This document shows positions 34,450 through 44,879 of a stretch of 64,000 bases of DNA, piece by piece. The position numbers were made by a program, and so were the translations under genes. Origin of the DNA: Dryocosmus kuriphilus (Eukaryota; Arthropoda; Insecta; Hymenoptera; Cynipidae); NCBI GenBank assembly GCA_038277395.1, contig CM076197.1, forward strand, positions 28,289,564-28,353,563. Reading direction: 5' to 3'. The notes under the pieces are model-generated. The model was not told the origin of the DNA, ran no database searches, and saw only the letters and a program-made list of their open reading frames with translations. Positions within the stretch are counted from its first letter, which is position 1; every line of letters starts with the position of its first letter.

Positions 34450-34765
34450 GACAGCGTTCGTCGCGCTAACCACAGGTGCCAAAATGCTGTTGGTAATGTC
34501 GCACGCGACGGCGGGAATTTAAAATTTGAAATACAATAGTATGGTGTAAATTTTTAATGTAATATTCTTATCTTGTGCAGAAGTATAATTTAAAACTGTC
34601 GTTTTGAAGTATTGTTCCATATTAAATTATATTTCTGCACAAGATAAGAATATGACATTAAAAATTTACACCATACTATTGTATTTCAAATTTGAAATTC
34701 CCGCCGTCGCGTGCGACATTACCAACAGCATTTTGGTACCTGTGATTGGCACGAAGAGCGCTGTC
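34450..34765. mobile_element. 316-bp hairpin (foldback) element
   Basis: GACAGCG (34450-34456) pairs with CGCTGTC (34759-34765). The arms continue almost base for base, including GTCGCACGCGACGGCGGGAA and its complement, to a loop at about 34593-34622. It interrupts the dispersed repeat: the right-hand copy near 51190 lacks it (AGGTAACAGTGGTAGC). This comparison shows that it is an insertion. Confidence 0.88.
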
Positions 34766-34799
34766 TCCGGTAGCCATTCACTTCGACTAATTTTCAATC

Positions 34800-35340
34800 G
34801 ACCTAAATTTCATTCCGCCTAAAAAAAAATTGATGGAGATGATTGAGATATACTTTTTGAAGCTAAGAGAATAGTTTTCATAGATGACATTACTCATTTT
34901 AAAAATTTGTGTTGCGTCGGTAAAAAGAGTTACGTGCAAAATTTGTCCGTAGACGGCTTTGGAGTGACAGCCATTGAAAAACATGTGAATGTAACAGGGC
35001 GATGGTGTTGAAGGGGTGAAGGGAAGTAAAATGGAAATGGTAAGTTTAAACTCTTTATTCAATAAATGTATATTATATCATTAAATTATGACGCATACAT
35101 TGATCAATCCCAGTTGACGTCATTTTGTCAGGAAGTGAGTCCTGGATGAAAATAACATAACTCTACCATTGTCTTCATACGCGCAGAAGAAAAAGACGGA
35201 TACGTTTCTTTTCGGCAGATACTAACATTGCTGACAAAATAGCGTCAACGTGGATGGTCTAATTATGTTTTTATTAAAATGTTTAATATAGGTTAATGGC
35301 CTAAAAGTAATTATACGTAACTAGTGATGTGCAAAGCCCG
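34800..35340. other. AT-rich spacer, nothing recognised
   Basis: Stops occur in all frames and no repeat or RNA gene is evident. Confidence 0.5.
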
Positions 35341-35344
35341 ACCC

Positions 35345-35457
35345 AAAATTTGACAGACCTACACAGTAAAGTTCTGTGGAACTTCGGGATACGCAGTAGA
35401 GTTACATCGCATTTACGGCTACTCAGTAGACTCCTACGGGATTTATGGTTGCGCAGT
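35345..35457 (+). repeat. 30-bp minisatellite, left flank of the palindrome
   Basis: Imperfect units with a core GCGCAGTAG..TACATCGCATTTACGG start at about 35362, 35389, 35420 and 35451. The same unit in the same orientation continues at 49391-49706, so the palindrome splits one array. Confidence 0.78.
35452..35457 (+). other. Target-site duplication, left copy (CGCAGT)
   Basis: It is directly followed by the palindrome end AGTAGATG. The minisatellite itself contains GCGCAGT, so part of the match could be repeat-derived. Confidence 0.7.
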
Positions 35458-36033
35458 AGTAGATGCACAGGGGGGATTCTAAACCACTTTTACAAGAGGG
35501 CTACTGAGCCAGGGGGACTGAGCCACTTTTACAAGAGGGCTACTGAGCCAAATTATCTAGTTCATTGCGTGCCTGGGTGAGGTGAGTATGAGTGGAAATG
35601 CATCCACCTCGCAGGTGAGGTGTATCCATGTGAGACAATCTCGCACTATCCTACACTATCCTAACAGTGCACATCCTACATGCACGCTTTTTTATCTGTA
35701 TTAATAAAAAAAGTGGACGTCAGCTTAAGATAGGTCCTACAGTGAGCGTTTCTGGACTGGTGTGTGTGTGTGTGTGTGCGCGCGTCCATGTGTGTCGGTG
35801 TGAGCATGGAAGCATACCTGTGTGTGTCCGTGTGAGACTGGCTTCCTACCATATCATATTATTAAATCTCTTGATATGATAAAATATTTTTCACTGAACC
35901 TCTAAAGCTGCTGTTAGTTTATAGAAATCCAGGATGACTTATTGCTTTCTGTCTAAATAATTATGACTAATTAAAAAAAAATATTTCTTTTACGCAAGTA
36001 GATAGGTCAAGAAATCTGCCTTACTGAAAATTG

Positions 36034-36336
36034 CTATAAGAAGGACCACCACTTCTGGCTACCGTGCATTTTGGTCACCTGATTCTTCATGGTTATCAAA
36101 GCAAGTGCGCATGCGCGATTTTTCGAAAATGAATTTGATGAAAATATTTCTAAATTTCTTTCTGGTATGTTTTCAGGGATCTTGATGATATCAATTGCAC
36201 AATTGTGCGAAAAAACGAAATTTTCATAAAAAAATAATTTCAACTGTATAATATAAGAAGATAATCTCTCTGTAATAATTTGCTTTTCAAAGCCCTTTTC
36301 TAGAATGCTAATATATATTAGCATGTGGTATTTCAT
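36034..36336 (-). CDS. Hypothetical ORF in left arm, 100 aa
   Basis: The frame ends in VTKMHGSQKWWSFL. The mirror ORF at 48527-48814 encodes nearly the same protein. They differ by one 3-base indel (IDIIKIP against IDIKIP), which keeps the frame, and by a handful of amino acids. Retained openness on both arms is suggestive, but most differences are amino-acid changes, so selection is not shown. I recognise no domain; it may be chance. Confidence 0.25.
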   Translation of the reverse strand: MKYHMLIYISILEKGFEKQIITERLSSYIIQLKLFFYENFVFSHNCAIDIIKIPENIPERNLEIFSSNSFSKNRACALALITMKNQVTKMHGSQKWWSFL

Positions 36337-37552
36337 TTAAATCAGCTTAGTAAGACTTAAACGTAGGTGTGGAACACACTGCTCATATGTGATATAAAAA
36401 TGTCAACACTCACGGTCCGAGAGAGATAAGATGAATTTTTTAGGTTTCATGCTCGTTCTTTTCAGCATCACTCAATTAAAAAATGATTTTACTGCACTCG
36501 TTACAGTTGTAATTGTCAGTAACATGATGCACTTTTTCTAGAATATATTAAGTATGACATTCGTTTTGGTTATAATTTTTATTTATTGTTTCCTTATAGA
36601 TAATAAGCGCTGATCATCTAAGAAAAGAATACATTTTATTTAATGTTTAATTTTTTAAAATTATTTACCTTCTCGATGAATATCACCCATAATAATACGA
36701 CACTCTTGAGATAAGGTGACATGTATTTTATTCAATCATCAAATACTGCTACTTTAAAAAAAGTGAGTGCGTTTTACCTCTCGATGAATAGCACGTACGA
36801 TACTTTCTATAAACATTTTGCGAAGCTCGAGATATGACAGCACGCATTTTATTCAGTGTTTAAATACTGCTGATTTTAACTGAGCGCGTTTATTTTAATT
36901 AAAAAATTCTGTCTTTTATTTATTTTATTTAATGTGCAAAAGATACAGGTGTCTAGTTGTAATTCAATATGGGGTACGTATGACATTCGGTTTTCGTTAT
37001 AAATTTGATTTATTGCCTCCTTATAGGTAATAATACTTTTAATTAAAAAAGTGCCTGTCTTTATTTTATTTAATATGCAAAAAGGTGCAGGTGAAATTTG
37101 ATACGTATAACATCCTTTTTGTCTATATAAATTTGATTTATTACATCCTTCTGGATAAAAAACATTTTAATCTTTTAAAATCCGGTCTTTATTTATTTGG
37201 TGTGCAAATATGCGTCTCTACTTTTACCACCATTCCACGGCTAACGTTATAAAATAATATTCTACAATTGTATGTAAACAGCTTCAAGGCTATTTATTAT
37301 CTCAACTAAAAAAAAAATCCCTTTCTAATATTTATTTAATGAACAAAAGATGCAGGTGAAATTTGATATGGAAAGCTATAAATGACATCCTGTTTTTGTC
37401 TGTTTTTGATTTTTACTGCTTCATTCTAGATAAAAATTCCTTTCTTTATTTCATTTTAATGCGCAATTAGCGATAAAGTTCTCGAGGGTGTCATATTACA
37501 GTAAAGTGCATCATACTGTGCTATTTAGTAGAGAGAGGTATGAATCTCCAGA

Positions 37553-37680
37553 ATGTTTCACATGTCCGTGCTAAAACCATGCAATGCCATCTGCTTTCTT
37601 CCTGAAAAACTAAAGTATGATATCAGTAAGGCCATCTGTCTCCTTTTAGAAGAACTAAAATATGGTGTCTGTAAAGCCAT
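37553..37680. repeat. Tandem units of about 55 bp in left arm, mirrored at about 47168-47294
   Basis: Phrases CCATCTGCTTTCTTCCTGAA..CTAAAGTATG, CCATCTGTCTCCTTTTAGAA..CTAAAATATG and CCATCTCC recur, followed by the CT microsatellite. The open frame here arises from the repeat. Confidence 0.6.
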
Positions 37681-37685
37681 CTCCT

Positions 37686-37688
<3 letters not shown>

Positions 37689-37740
<52 letters not shown>
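37689..37740 (+). repeat. (CT)n microsatellite, left arm
   Basis: About 26 CT units. The mirror position in the right arm (47142-47160) has only about nine GA units, a direct length difference between the arms. Confidence 0.95.
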
Positions 37741-37742
<2 letters not shown>

Positions 37743-38159
37743 CAATCTCTCATTCTCTCATTCTCTATCATAGGGTCGTCATTATTTTTTACCTCAATGC
37801 ATATCACATGTAATACGACACTCAATATTTGCGAAGTTTAAGATAAGACATTATAAGGCATTTTATTAAGAATAATGATTTTACTCTCTCCGAAGCTACT
37901 GTGTGATATAGTTTATTAGAAAATATTTGTGGCCAATCAACTAGAATATGGGTAAAAAATGCATCTAAAGAAATGAATCCTTTCTAATGGTCACGGATTA
38001 CATGTTGCATGTCACAATAATATAAAATTAGAGAATAGTTATCTCAGAAATTATTAAAGAATATGCGAACATCCTTAGCGATAAAGTTCTCGAGGGTGTC
38101 ATATTACAGTAAAGGGTCTGGTAAACGTGTTTCTTCAAGATGAGATTTTTCGATCTGAA

Positions 38160-38185
38160 CAATAACAACAACAACAACAACAATA

Positions 38186-38217
<32 letters not shown>

Positions 38218-38234
38218 TAATAATAATAATAATA
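38160..38234 (+). repeat. (AAC)n/(AAT)n microsatellite, left arm
   Basis: Units of AACAAC are followed by AATAATAAT. The right-arm mirror (about 46671-46725) is shorter. Confidence 0.9.
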
Positions 38235-38439
38235 TAGTATCGGCATTTCCTAAGCTTGAGATAAAAGGCTATATGCATTTTATTAAGAGGTTTCACATTC
38301 GTTCTTTTTTAAACACCTCAATCTCTCTCTTATGATTTGAAGATTTACCTACTATGCTTTCAAGATTTAGCACAAAATAAAAAAAATATCTCTCTGTTCT
38401 TCTCTTAGGTTGCAGTATGATATCGAAAAAATATTTTAC

Positions 38440-40010
38440 TCATTTGTTGATAAAATCAAAGACTGATCAATGTAAGCCTTATGTTTTACGAAATTCATAA
38501 AAAATATGGCAACACATACCTAAAATGGTATGAAGTCATCTGAGAGGTGTTAATAATATCATTCGTAAACAATAAATCCTCAATTTATATAAATTTTGCA
38601 ACTTTAATAGCGTGATTCTCGAAAAAGGCTTCATTTCTGTCCTAAATAAAAATAAACTGAAGAGCAATGGTACAGATCAGAATATACAAAAAGAATTTAA
38701 AGTCTAATCTACGTATTTGTGAGATACAGTAATGTGATTTTTAACATTTCTCATCACATTGCATGATTTTAGATATAAAAATAATTGTGCCGTTTTTAAC
38801 CTACTCCTGGTATCACACTTTTCAAGATAAATTACTGCAATATAATTTTAATAAATGATTGTTGAAACTCTTCTATCAGTAAAGATCAAGTGGGTCCACT
38901 AAGGCAATAATGAGGAGATGGTGTTAGACGAGTGAAGCGTAGCTGTGGAATGTTAAAAAAATTTATTTGGTTATAAATTTTAAGCTCAACCAACGTTAAA
39001 CTTATGTTTTCGTCCAATTCTTTGAAAATATGACATCAGCTTCCTGTCAGCAAGTATCAAAAAGAAATCCAGTAAGGAATTAGTTAACGAAAAAGCAAAG
39101 AAATAACTGGAGATGAATCATGCATACCCATGGAATAATATATAAGCATTTAATTTGTTGATAAAATCAGACTGATCAATATAAGTCCTATGTTTTACGA
39201 AGTTCTTTAAAAATATTACAACATATTCCTAGAATGTTATAACACAATTTTAGAATGTTTAAATAATGTGTTTGTCAATGAAAAATCGAAGAGTGACTCG
39301 ATAATCGTAAACAATAAATCCTCAATTTATAGAAATTTTGCTACGTTAATAGCGTGATTCTCAGAAAAAGGGTTCATGTCCATGTTAAATAAAAAAATTA
39401 TGTGAAGGGCAATTGTACAGTTCAGAATATAAAAAAAGAATCTAAAAGTCTAACCTACGTATTTTGTGTGATTTTTAGCATTTCTCATTACATTGCATGA
39501 TTTTATACATTAAAATAAGTGTGCCATGTTTAACCTACTCTTGATATCACACACTTTTGAAGATAAACTACTACAATATAATTTTAATAAAAAATTGTGG
39601 AAGCTCGTCTATCAGTAAAGATCAAAGGGAGAACCACTAAGGAATTAATAAAGAGATGATGTTAGATGAGTGACGCGTAGCTATGGAATGTTTAAACAAT
39701 TTATTTGCTCATAAACTTTAAGCCTAACCAACGTTAGACTTACGTTTTTTGTCCAATTCTTTGAAAATATCAAAGAGAAATCCACTAAGGAATTAGTTAA
39801 TGAAGAAGCAAAGAAACAACTGGAGGTGAATCATGCATGTGTATTTATGGAATATATAGACATTTAATTTGTTGATAAAATTAGACTGATTAACATAAGT
39901 CTTACATTTTACGAAATTCTTTACAAATACTACAGCATATTCCTAAAATGCTATAACATAGTTTTAAATGTTTAAATAATGTGTTTGTCAATGAAAAATC
40001 GAAGAGTGAA
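38440..40010. repeat. Three direct repeats of about 710 bp in the left arm
   Basis: The phrase GTTGATAAAATCAGACTGAT with TTTTACGAA occurs at about 38448, 39158 and 39872. Other markers (TCTATCAGTAAAGATCAA, CGTAGCTNTGGAATGTT, GTGTTTGTCAATGAAAAATC) recur with similar spacing. Confidence 0.85.
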
Positions 40011-41659
40011 CCGATAAGGAATAGGCTACTCAAACTCTTCGATTAATGAAGAGAGGACAACCTAACGCAAATATAAACGTATGGTAATGTACAAAGAATA
40101 ATTTAATCTGGTGGCATGGAATCAAGTGTGAACTCTAGTAAAATAAGCTTGAAATTATAAGCAGTCAAGCTGACTGCAATATACCATACAAAACTATACT
40201 ATGCTGTACTATATGGTGCGGTGGGTGAAGGAGTTATTAAATTTAAACATTTTAGTCTGCACTTTGGTTTCCAGTATGATGATAATTTGGTGTCAGTTCA
40301 GCAAGCTTGATTAAAAGGACTCATACTTCCCATTTTAGTTCGAAACTCTACATTTATTGTACTCAAAGAACTCAACCTATGCACCGATCAACGTCTTTAA
40401 TGGAGTAGTTTCAGTAAACGAAAGACTTTATAATTGGAACTATTGTAGAAGATTTGTGTGTTGAAGAAAGTGCAGTACGCAGTGTGAAAAAAATGTTGCA
40501 ATATAACCAAAATGAGTGTGGGTGAAAGAAATTAAGAAGTAGATATACATTTTAAAATTATGTTTCATATACCAGTAGGAACTTATTATGCTTAAAAATA
40601 ACATCGATTTTAACTTATTAAAATAACTATATAGTATAGTGTAATAGAAAAAACCTATTGCGTACTTAGTTCCGCGTTGGGTCTATTTGATCAGTTTTGA
40701 TGAATTAACGAGATAAAATATATGTATATACTACATATGTTACCTCTACTATTGGAAATAATAATGCCAGCCTCCTTTATTTCATTAATGATTGAAGTTA
40801 TTTCAATGCATTATTTCTGTTTCAATCTGCTTGACATTATTAATTAAAATAACCGCAATCGATCTGCCAAATAAATCAGCTACATAAGTTTTATAATCTC
40901 CTGTAAGAAAAATTCAAATGATCTTTAACGCAACAGAGTAATATGCTAAAAATCCAATTTACTTAGTTGAAACACTGCAATAATAACATGCTTAGTGAAG
41001 TATTGTTGATATTAAAATCTGTTGCTATCAATGAAAAAAATATTTTTCTTGGTCTCCAGTTAAAGTAAATCTAATGCAATAATAACAAGGCCAACCAGAT
41101 TAATAACGAATAGAGTGCGCCACCATCGCCCACGCTACTTTTCTTGTATAGTTATAACCGATGTGAACCTTGTCTTCTAAATGATTGATTTCTTACAAAT
41201 ATGTATAAGGAATTTTTTCAATGATATTAACACTAAATTTATCCTCAATTAACTATTAAAATGCATGAGGAAGAGAAGGAGGAGGAGGAGGTCAGGAGAG
41301 TGAGGAGGTTTCTGGAAGAGTGAGGAGGATATATATATATATATATAGTTGAAACAAGTAGGTATTGGAAATGTTGCATTCAATAATTACACACCATAAA
41401 TCATATGTTAGAAGCACAAAAGATGTAATGAAACTCTCTTGCATTTAAAAACTAATATTAATTCAGGTAAGCGGTGTGAAGAAGAAATACACATAATTAT
41501 ATGTTAAAAAGTAGATTTATTTAACGTATTGCATTACAGCATATTCTTAAGTTATAACTACAGGAAGTATTGAATCCACTAATTCAAATGCTAATTCAAC
41601 TATTAGAAATATTGAACCAGCAGTTGCTAAACTTTTTACATCAATTAATAAAAATATTA

Positions 41660-42354
41660 TTAGTTAATAATACCAGCCTCTCTTAATTCATTAATGATTG
41701 CAATCAATTCAAGCGACTTATTTCTGCTTCCAGTTGATTGGGACTGTAAAAGTGAGCGCATTCGATCTACCAAATCATTCGGATCTTCCCGGTAACCTGA
41801 AAATTTTATCTCTATTTCATGTTCAGAGGAAAAGCCACTTTCTGCGTCATCTTCAACACCATCATCACCATCTTCATCAGTGTAATCCTCAACCTTATTT
41901 TCATCATTACCATCATCATCAGAATCATTATTGATTGTCATGGATGGTGAATTATCATATTGATCAAATTCTTCTTTTTCATCTACATGTTCTGATTCTA
42001 ATTTTCGCTTCTTCACTTGTGACTCCAAATCAGGTTTAACATTCTGAGTAGTGCCCACAAGTTTCTTTAATGGAGAATAATATAGTTTGATTTCTTCTTG
42101 AATAGCTGGATCATCATTAGGTTTAAAATTTTTCTGCTTTCCATGAATTGTGTCACTAACCTTTCTATTATGTTTATTGCTGTTTTGAATTATTCTTATA
42201 GCTTCAGGCACCTTTGCAACTTGGCGAAAGCCTCTCTCTCATCATCATCATCATCATACACACGATTCTTTGCTGTGCAAGAGTATTTTGCATGTCTTTT
42301 TAAATTATCGAGTCGTGAATAAACTCTTGAGCAATTTAGACATGTGGAAGCCAT
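41660..42354 (-). pseudogene. C2HC zinc-finger acidic protein gene, left-arm copy, frameshifted
   Basis: The copy starts at the ATG complementary to 42352-42354 and is homologous to the right-arm gene throughout. Two extra bases (an added GA in the GAGAGAGAGG stretch at about 42230-42240) shift the frame just after the zinc finger. The downstream part (41660-42211) remains open for 183 codons from a Met that replaces Val. Compared with the right copy there are about ten amino-acid differences and a one-codon indel in 184 residues. A polyadenylation signal (AATAAA on the minus strand) lies at 41516-41521. The zinc finger is separated from the acidic and C-terminal regions, so it is probably a pseudogene unless the short downstream form is used. 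Confidence 0.8.
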
Positions 42355-42401
42355 TTTGTCACTGCCACAACATGAATGACAGTTCGGTCACTAGTGCCGA
42401 G

Positions 42402-42409
42402 TTTATATA
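42402..42409 (-). promoter_or_regulatory. TATA-like box of the left-arm gene
   Basis: The reverse complement reads TATATAAA. The two boxes drive outwards from the loop, forming a symmetric divergent promoter. Confidence 0.5.
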
Positions 42410-42432
42410 CTGAGGAGGAGGAGGAGGAGGAG

Positions 42433-42475
42433 AAGGGGTATGAGGAGGAGGAAGGGTATGAGGAGAAGGAGGATC
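42433..42475 (+). other. Palindrome centre: 43-nt loop, purine-rich
   Basis: The loop is AAGGGGTATGAGGAGGAGGA followed by AGGGTATGAGGAGAAGG and GGATC, almost entirely purine. It is flanked by (GAG)n on the left and (CTC)n on the right, which pair as the last part of the arms. Confidence 0.85.
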
Positions 42476-42498
42476 CTCCTCCTCCTCCTCCTCCTCAG

Positions 42499-42506
42499 TA
42501 TATAAA
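42499..42506 (+). promoter_or_regulatory. TATA-like box of the right-arm gene
   Basis: TATATAAA lies about 20 bp from the palindrome loop and 48 bp before the ATG, a plausible core promoter distance. It is mirrored exactly in the left arm. Confidence 0.5.
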
Positions 42507-42553
42507 CTCGGCACTAGTGACCGAACTGTCATTCGTGTTGTGGCAGTGACAAA

Positions 42554-43249
42554 ATGGCTTCCACATGTCTAAATTGCTCAAGAGTTTATTCACGACTCGA
42601 TAATTTAAAAAGACATGCAAAATACTCTTGCACAGCAAAGAATCGTGTGTATGATGATGATGATGATGAGAGAGGCTTTCGCCAAGTTGCAAAGGTGCCT
42701 GAAGCTATAAGAATAATTCAAAACAGCAATAAACATAATAGAAAGGTTAGTGACACAATTCATGGAAAGCAGAAAAATTTTAAACCTAATGATGATCCAG
42801 CTATTCAAGAAGAAATCAAACTATATTCTTCTCCATCAAAGAAACTTGTGGGCACTACTCAGAATGTTAAACCTGATTTGGAGTCACAAGTGAAGAAGCG
42901 AAAATTAGAATCAGAACATGTAGATGAAAAAGAAGAATTTGATCAATATGATAATTCACCATCCATGACAATCAATGATGATGCTGATGATGATGATGGT
43001 AATGATGAAAATAAGGTTGAGGATTACAATTATGAAGATGGTGATGATGGTGTTGAAGATGACGCAGAAAGTGACTTTTCCTCTGAATATGAAATAGAGA
43101 TAAAATTTTCAGGTTACCGGGAAGATCCGAATGATTTGGTAGATCGAATGCGCTCACTTTTACAGTCCCAATCAACTGGAAGCAGAAATAAGTCGCTTGA
43201 ATTGATTGCAATCATTAACGAATTAAGAGAGGCTGGTGTTATTAACTAA
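42554..43249 (+). CDS. Acidic protein with N-terminal C2HC zinc finger, right-arm copy, 231 aa
   Basis: The frame is uninterrupted from MASTCLNCSRVYSRLDNLKR. Residues 5-26 form a C-x2-C-x12-H-x4-C zinc finger. Residues 34-39 are an Asp run encoded by a GAT/ATG-type microsatellite. Residues 105-125 contain KKRKLES, a likely nuclear localisation signal. Residues about 135-180 are strongly acidic. The last 45 residues (GYREDPNDLVDRMRSLLQSQ ... IIN) look like a folded helical domain, and its leucine-rich end is conserved between arms. A TATA-like TATATAAA (42499-42506) lies 48 bases upstream and AATAAA at 43388-43393 downstream. It would be a nuclear DNA-binding or regulatory protein; no enzyme motif is present. 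It is the only protein with a clear domain encoded by the palindrome. I do not recognise the family with certainty. Confidence 0.72.
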   Translation: MASTCLNCSRVYSRLDNLKRHAKYSCTAKNRVYDDDDDERGFRQVAKVPEAIRIIQNSNKHNRKVSDTIHGKQKNFKPNDDPAIQEEIKLYSSPSKKLVGTTQNVKPDLESQVKKRKLESEHVDEKEEFDQYDNSPSMTINDDADDDDGNDENKVEDYNYEDGDDGVEDDAESDFSSEYEIEIKFSGYREDPNDLVDRMRSLLQSQSTGSRNKSLELIAIINELREAGVIN

Positions 43250-43387
43250 TAATATTTTTATTAATTGATGTAAAAAGTTTAGCAACTGCTGGTTCAATAT
43301 TTCTAATAGTTGAATTAGCATTTGAATTAGTGGATTCAATACTTCCTGTAGTTATAACTTAAGAATTTACTGTAATGCAATAAGTTA

Positions 43388-43393
43388 AATAAA
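43388..43393 (+). terminator. Polyadenylation signal of the right-arm gene
   Basis: AATAAA lies 139 bases after the stop codon. The mirrored signal is at 41516-41521. Confidence 0.45.
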
Positions 43394-44879
43394 TCTAATT
43401 TTTAACATATAATTATGTGTATTTCTTCTTCACACCGCTTACCTGAATTAATATTAGTTTTTAAATGCAAGAGAGTTTCATTACATCTTTTGTGCTTCTA
43501 ACATATGATTTATGGTGTGTAATTATTGAATGCAACATTTCCAATACCTACTTGTTTCAACTATATATATATATCCTCCTCACTCTTCCAGAAACCTCCT
43601 CACTCTCCTGACCTCCTCCTCCTCCTTCTCTTACTCATGCATTTTAATAGTTAATTGAGGATAAATTTAGTGTTAATATCATTGAAAAAATTCCTTATAC
43701 ATATTTGTAAGAAATCAATCATTTAGAAGACAAGGTTCACATCGGTTATAACTATACAAGAAAAGTAGCGTGGGCGATGGTGGCGCACTCTATTCGTTAT
43801 TAATCTGGTTGGCCTTGTTATTATTGCATTAGATTTACTTTAACTGGAGACCAAGAAAAATATTTTTTTTCATTGATAGCAACAGATTTTAATATCAACA
43901 ATACTTCACTAAGCATGTTATTATTGCAGTGTTTCAACTAAGTAAATTGGATTTTTAGCATATTACTCTGTTGCGTTAAAGATCATTTGAATTTTTCTTA
44001 CAGGAGATTATAAAACTTATGTAGCTGGTTTATTTGGCAGATCGATTGCGGTTATTTTAATTAATAATGTCAAGCAGATTGAAACAGAAATAATGCATTG
44101 AAATAACTTCAATCATTAATGAAATAAAGGAGGCTGGCATTATTATTTCCTATAGTAGAGGTAACATATGTAGTATATACATATATTTTATCCCGTTAAT
44201 TCATCAAAACTGATCAAATAGACCCAACGCGGAACTAAGTATGCAATAGGTTTTTTCTATTACACTATACTATATAGTTATTTTAATAAGTTAAAATCGA
44301 TGTTATTTTTAAGCATAATAAGTTCCTACTGGTATATGAAACATAATTTTAAAATGTATATCTACTTCTTAATTTCTTTCACCCACACTCATTTTGGTTA
44401 TATTGCAACATTTTTTTCACACTGCGTACTGCACTTTCTTCAACACACAAATCTTCTACAATAGTTCCAATTATAAAGTCTTTCGTTTATTGAAACTACT
44501 CTATTAAAGACGTTGATCGGTGCATAGGTTGAGTTCTTTGAGTACAATAAATGTAGAGTTTCGAACTAAAATGGGAAGTATGAGTCCTTTTAATCAAGCT
44601 TGCTGAACTGACACCAAATTATCATCATACTGGAAACCAAAGTGCAGACTAAAATGTTTAGATTTAATAACTCCTTCACCCACTGCACCATATAGTATAG
44701 CATAGTATAGTTTTGTATGGTATATTGCAGTCAGCTTGACTGCTTATAATTTCAAGCTTATTTTACTAGAGTTCACACTTGATTCCATGCCACCAGATTA
44801 CATTATTCTTTGTACATTACCATACGTTTATATTTGCGTTAGGTTGTCCGCTCTTCAATAATCGAAGAGTTTGAGTAGC

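Noticed and set aside
35667..35879. 70-codon frame identical on both arms (mirror 48969-49181)
   Set aside because: It spans a GT microsatellite (VCVCVCARVHV); identity reflects arm identity, not selection.
37553..37813. 86-codon frame with LSLSLSLS run
   Set aside because: Made of 55-bp tandem units and the CT microsatellite, whose length differs in the mirror arm.
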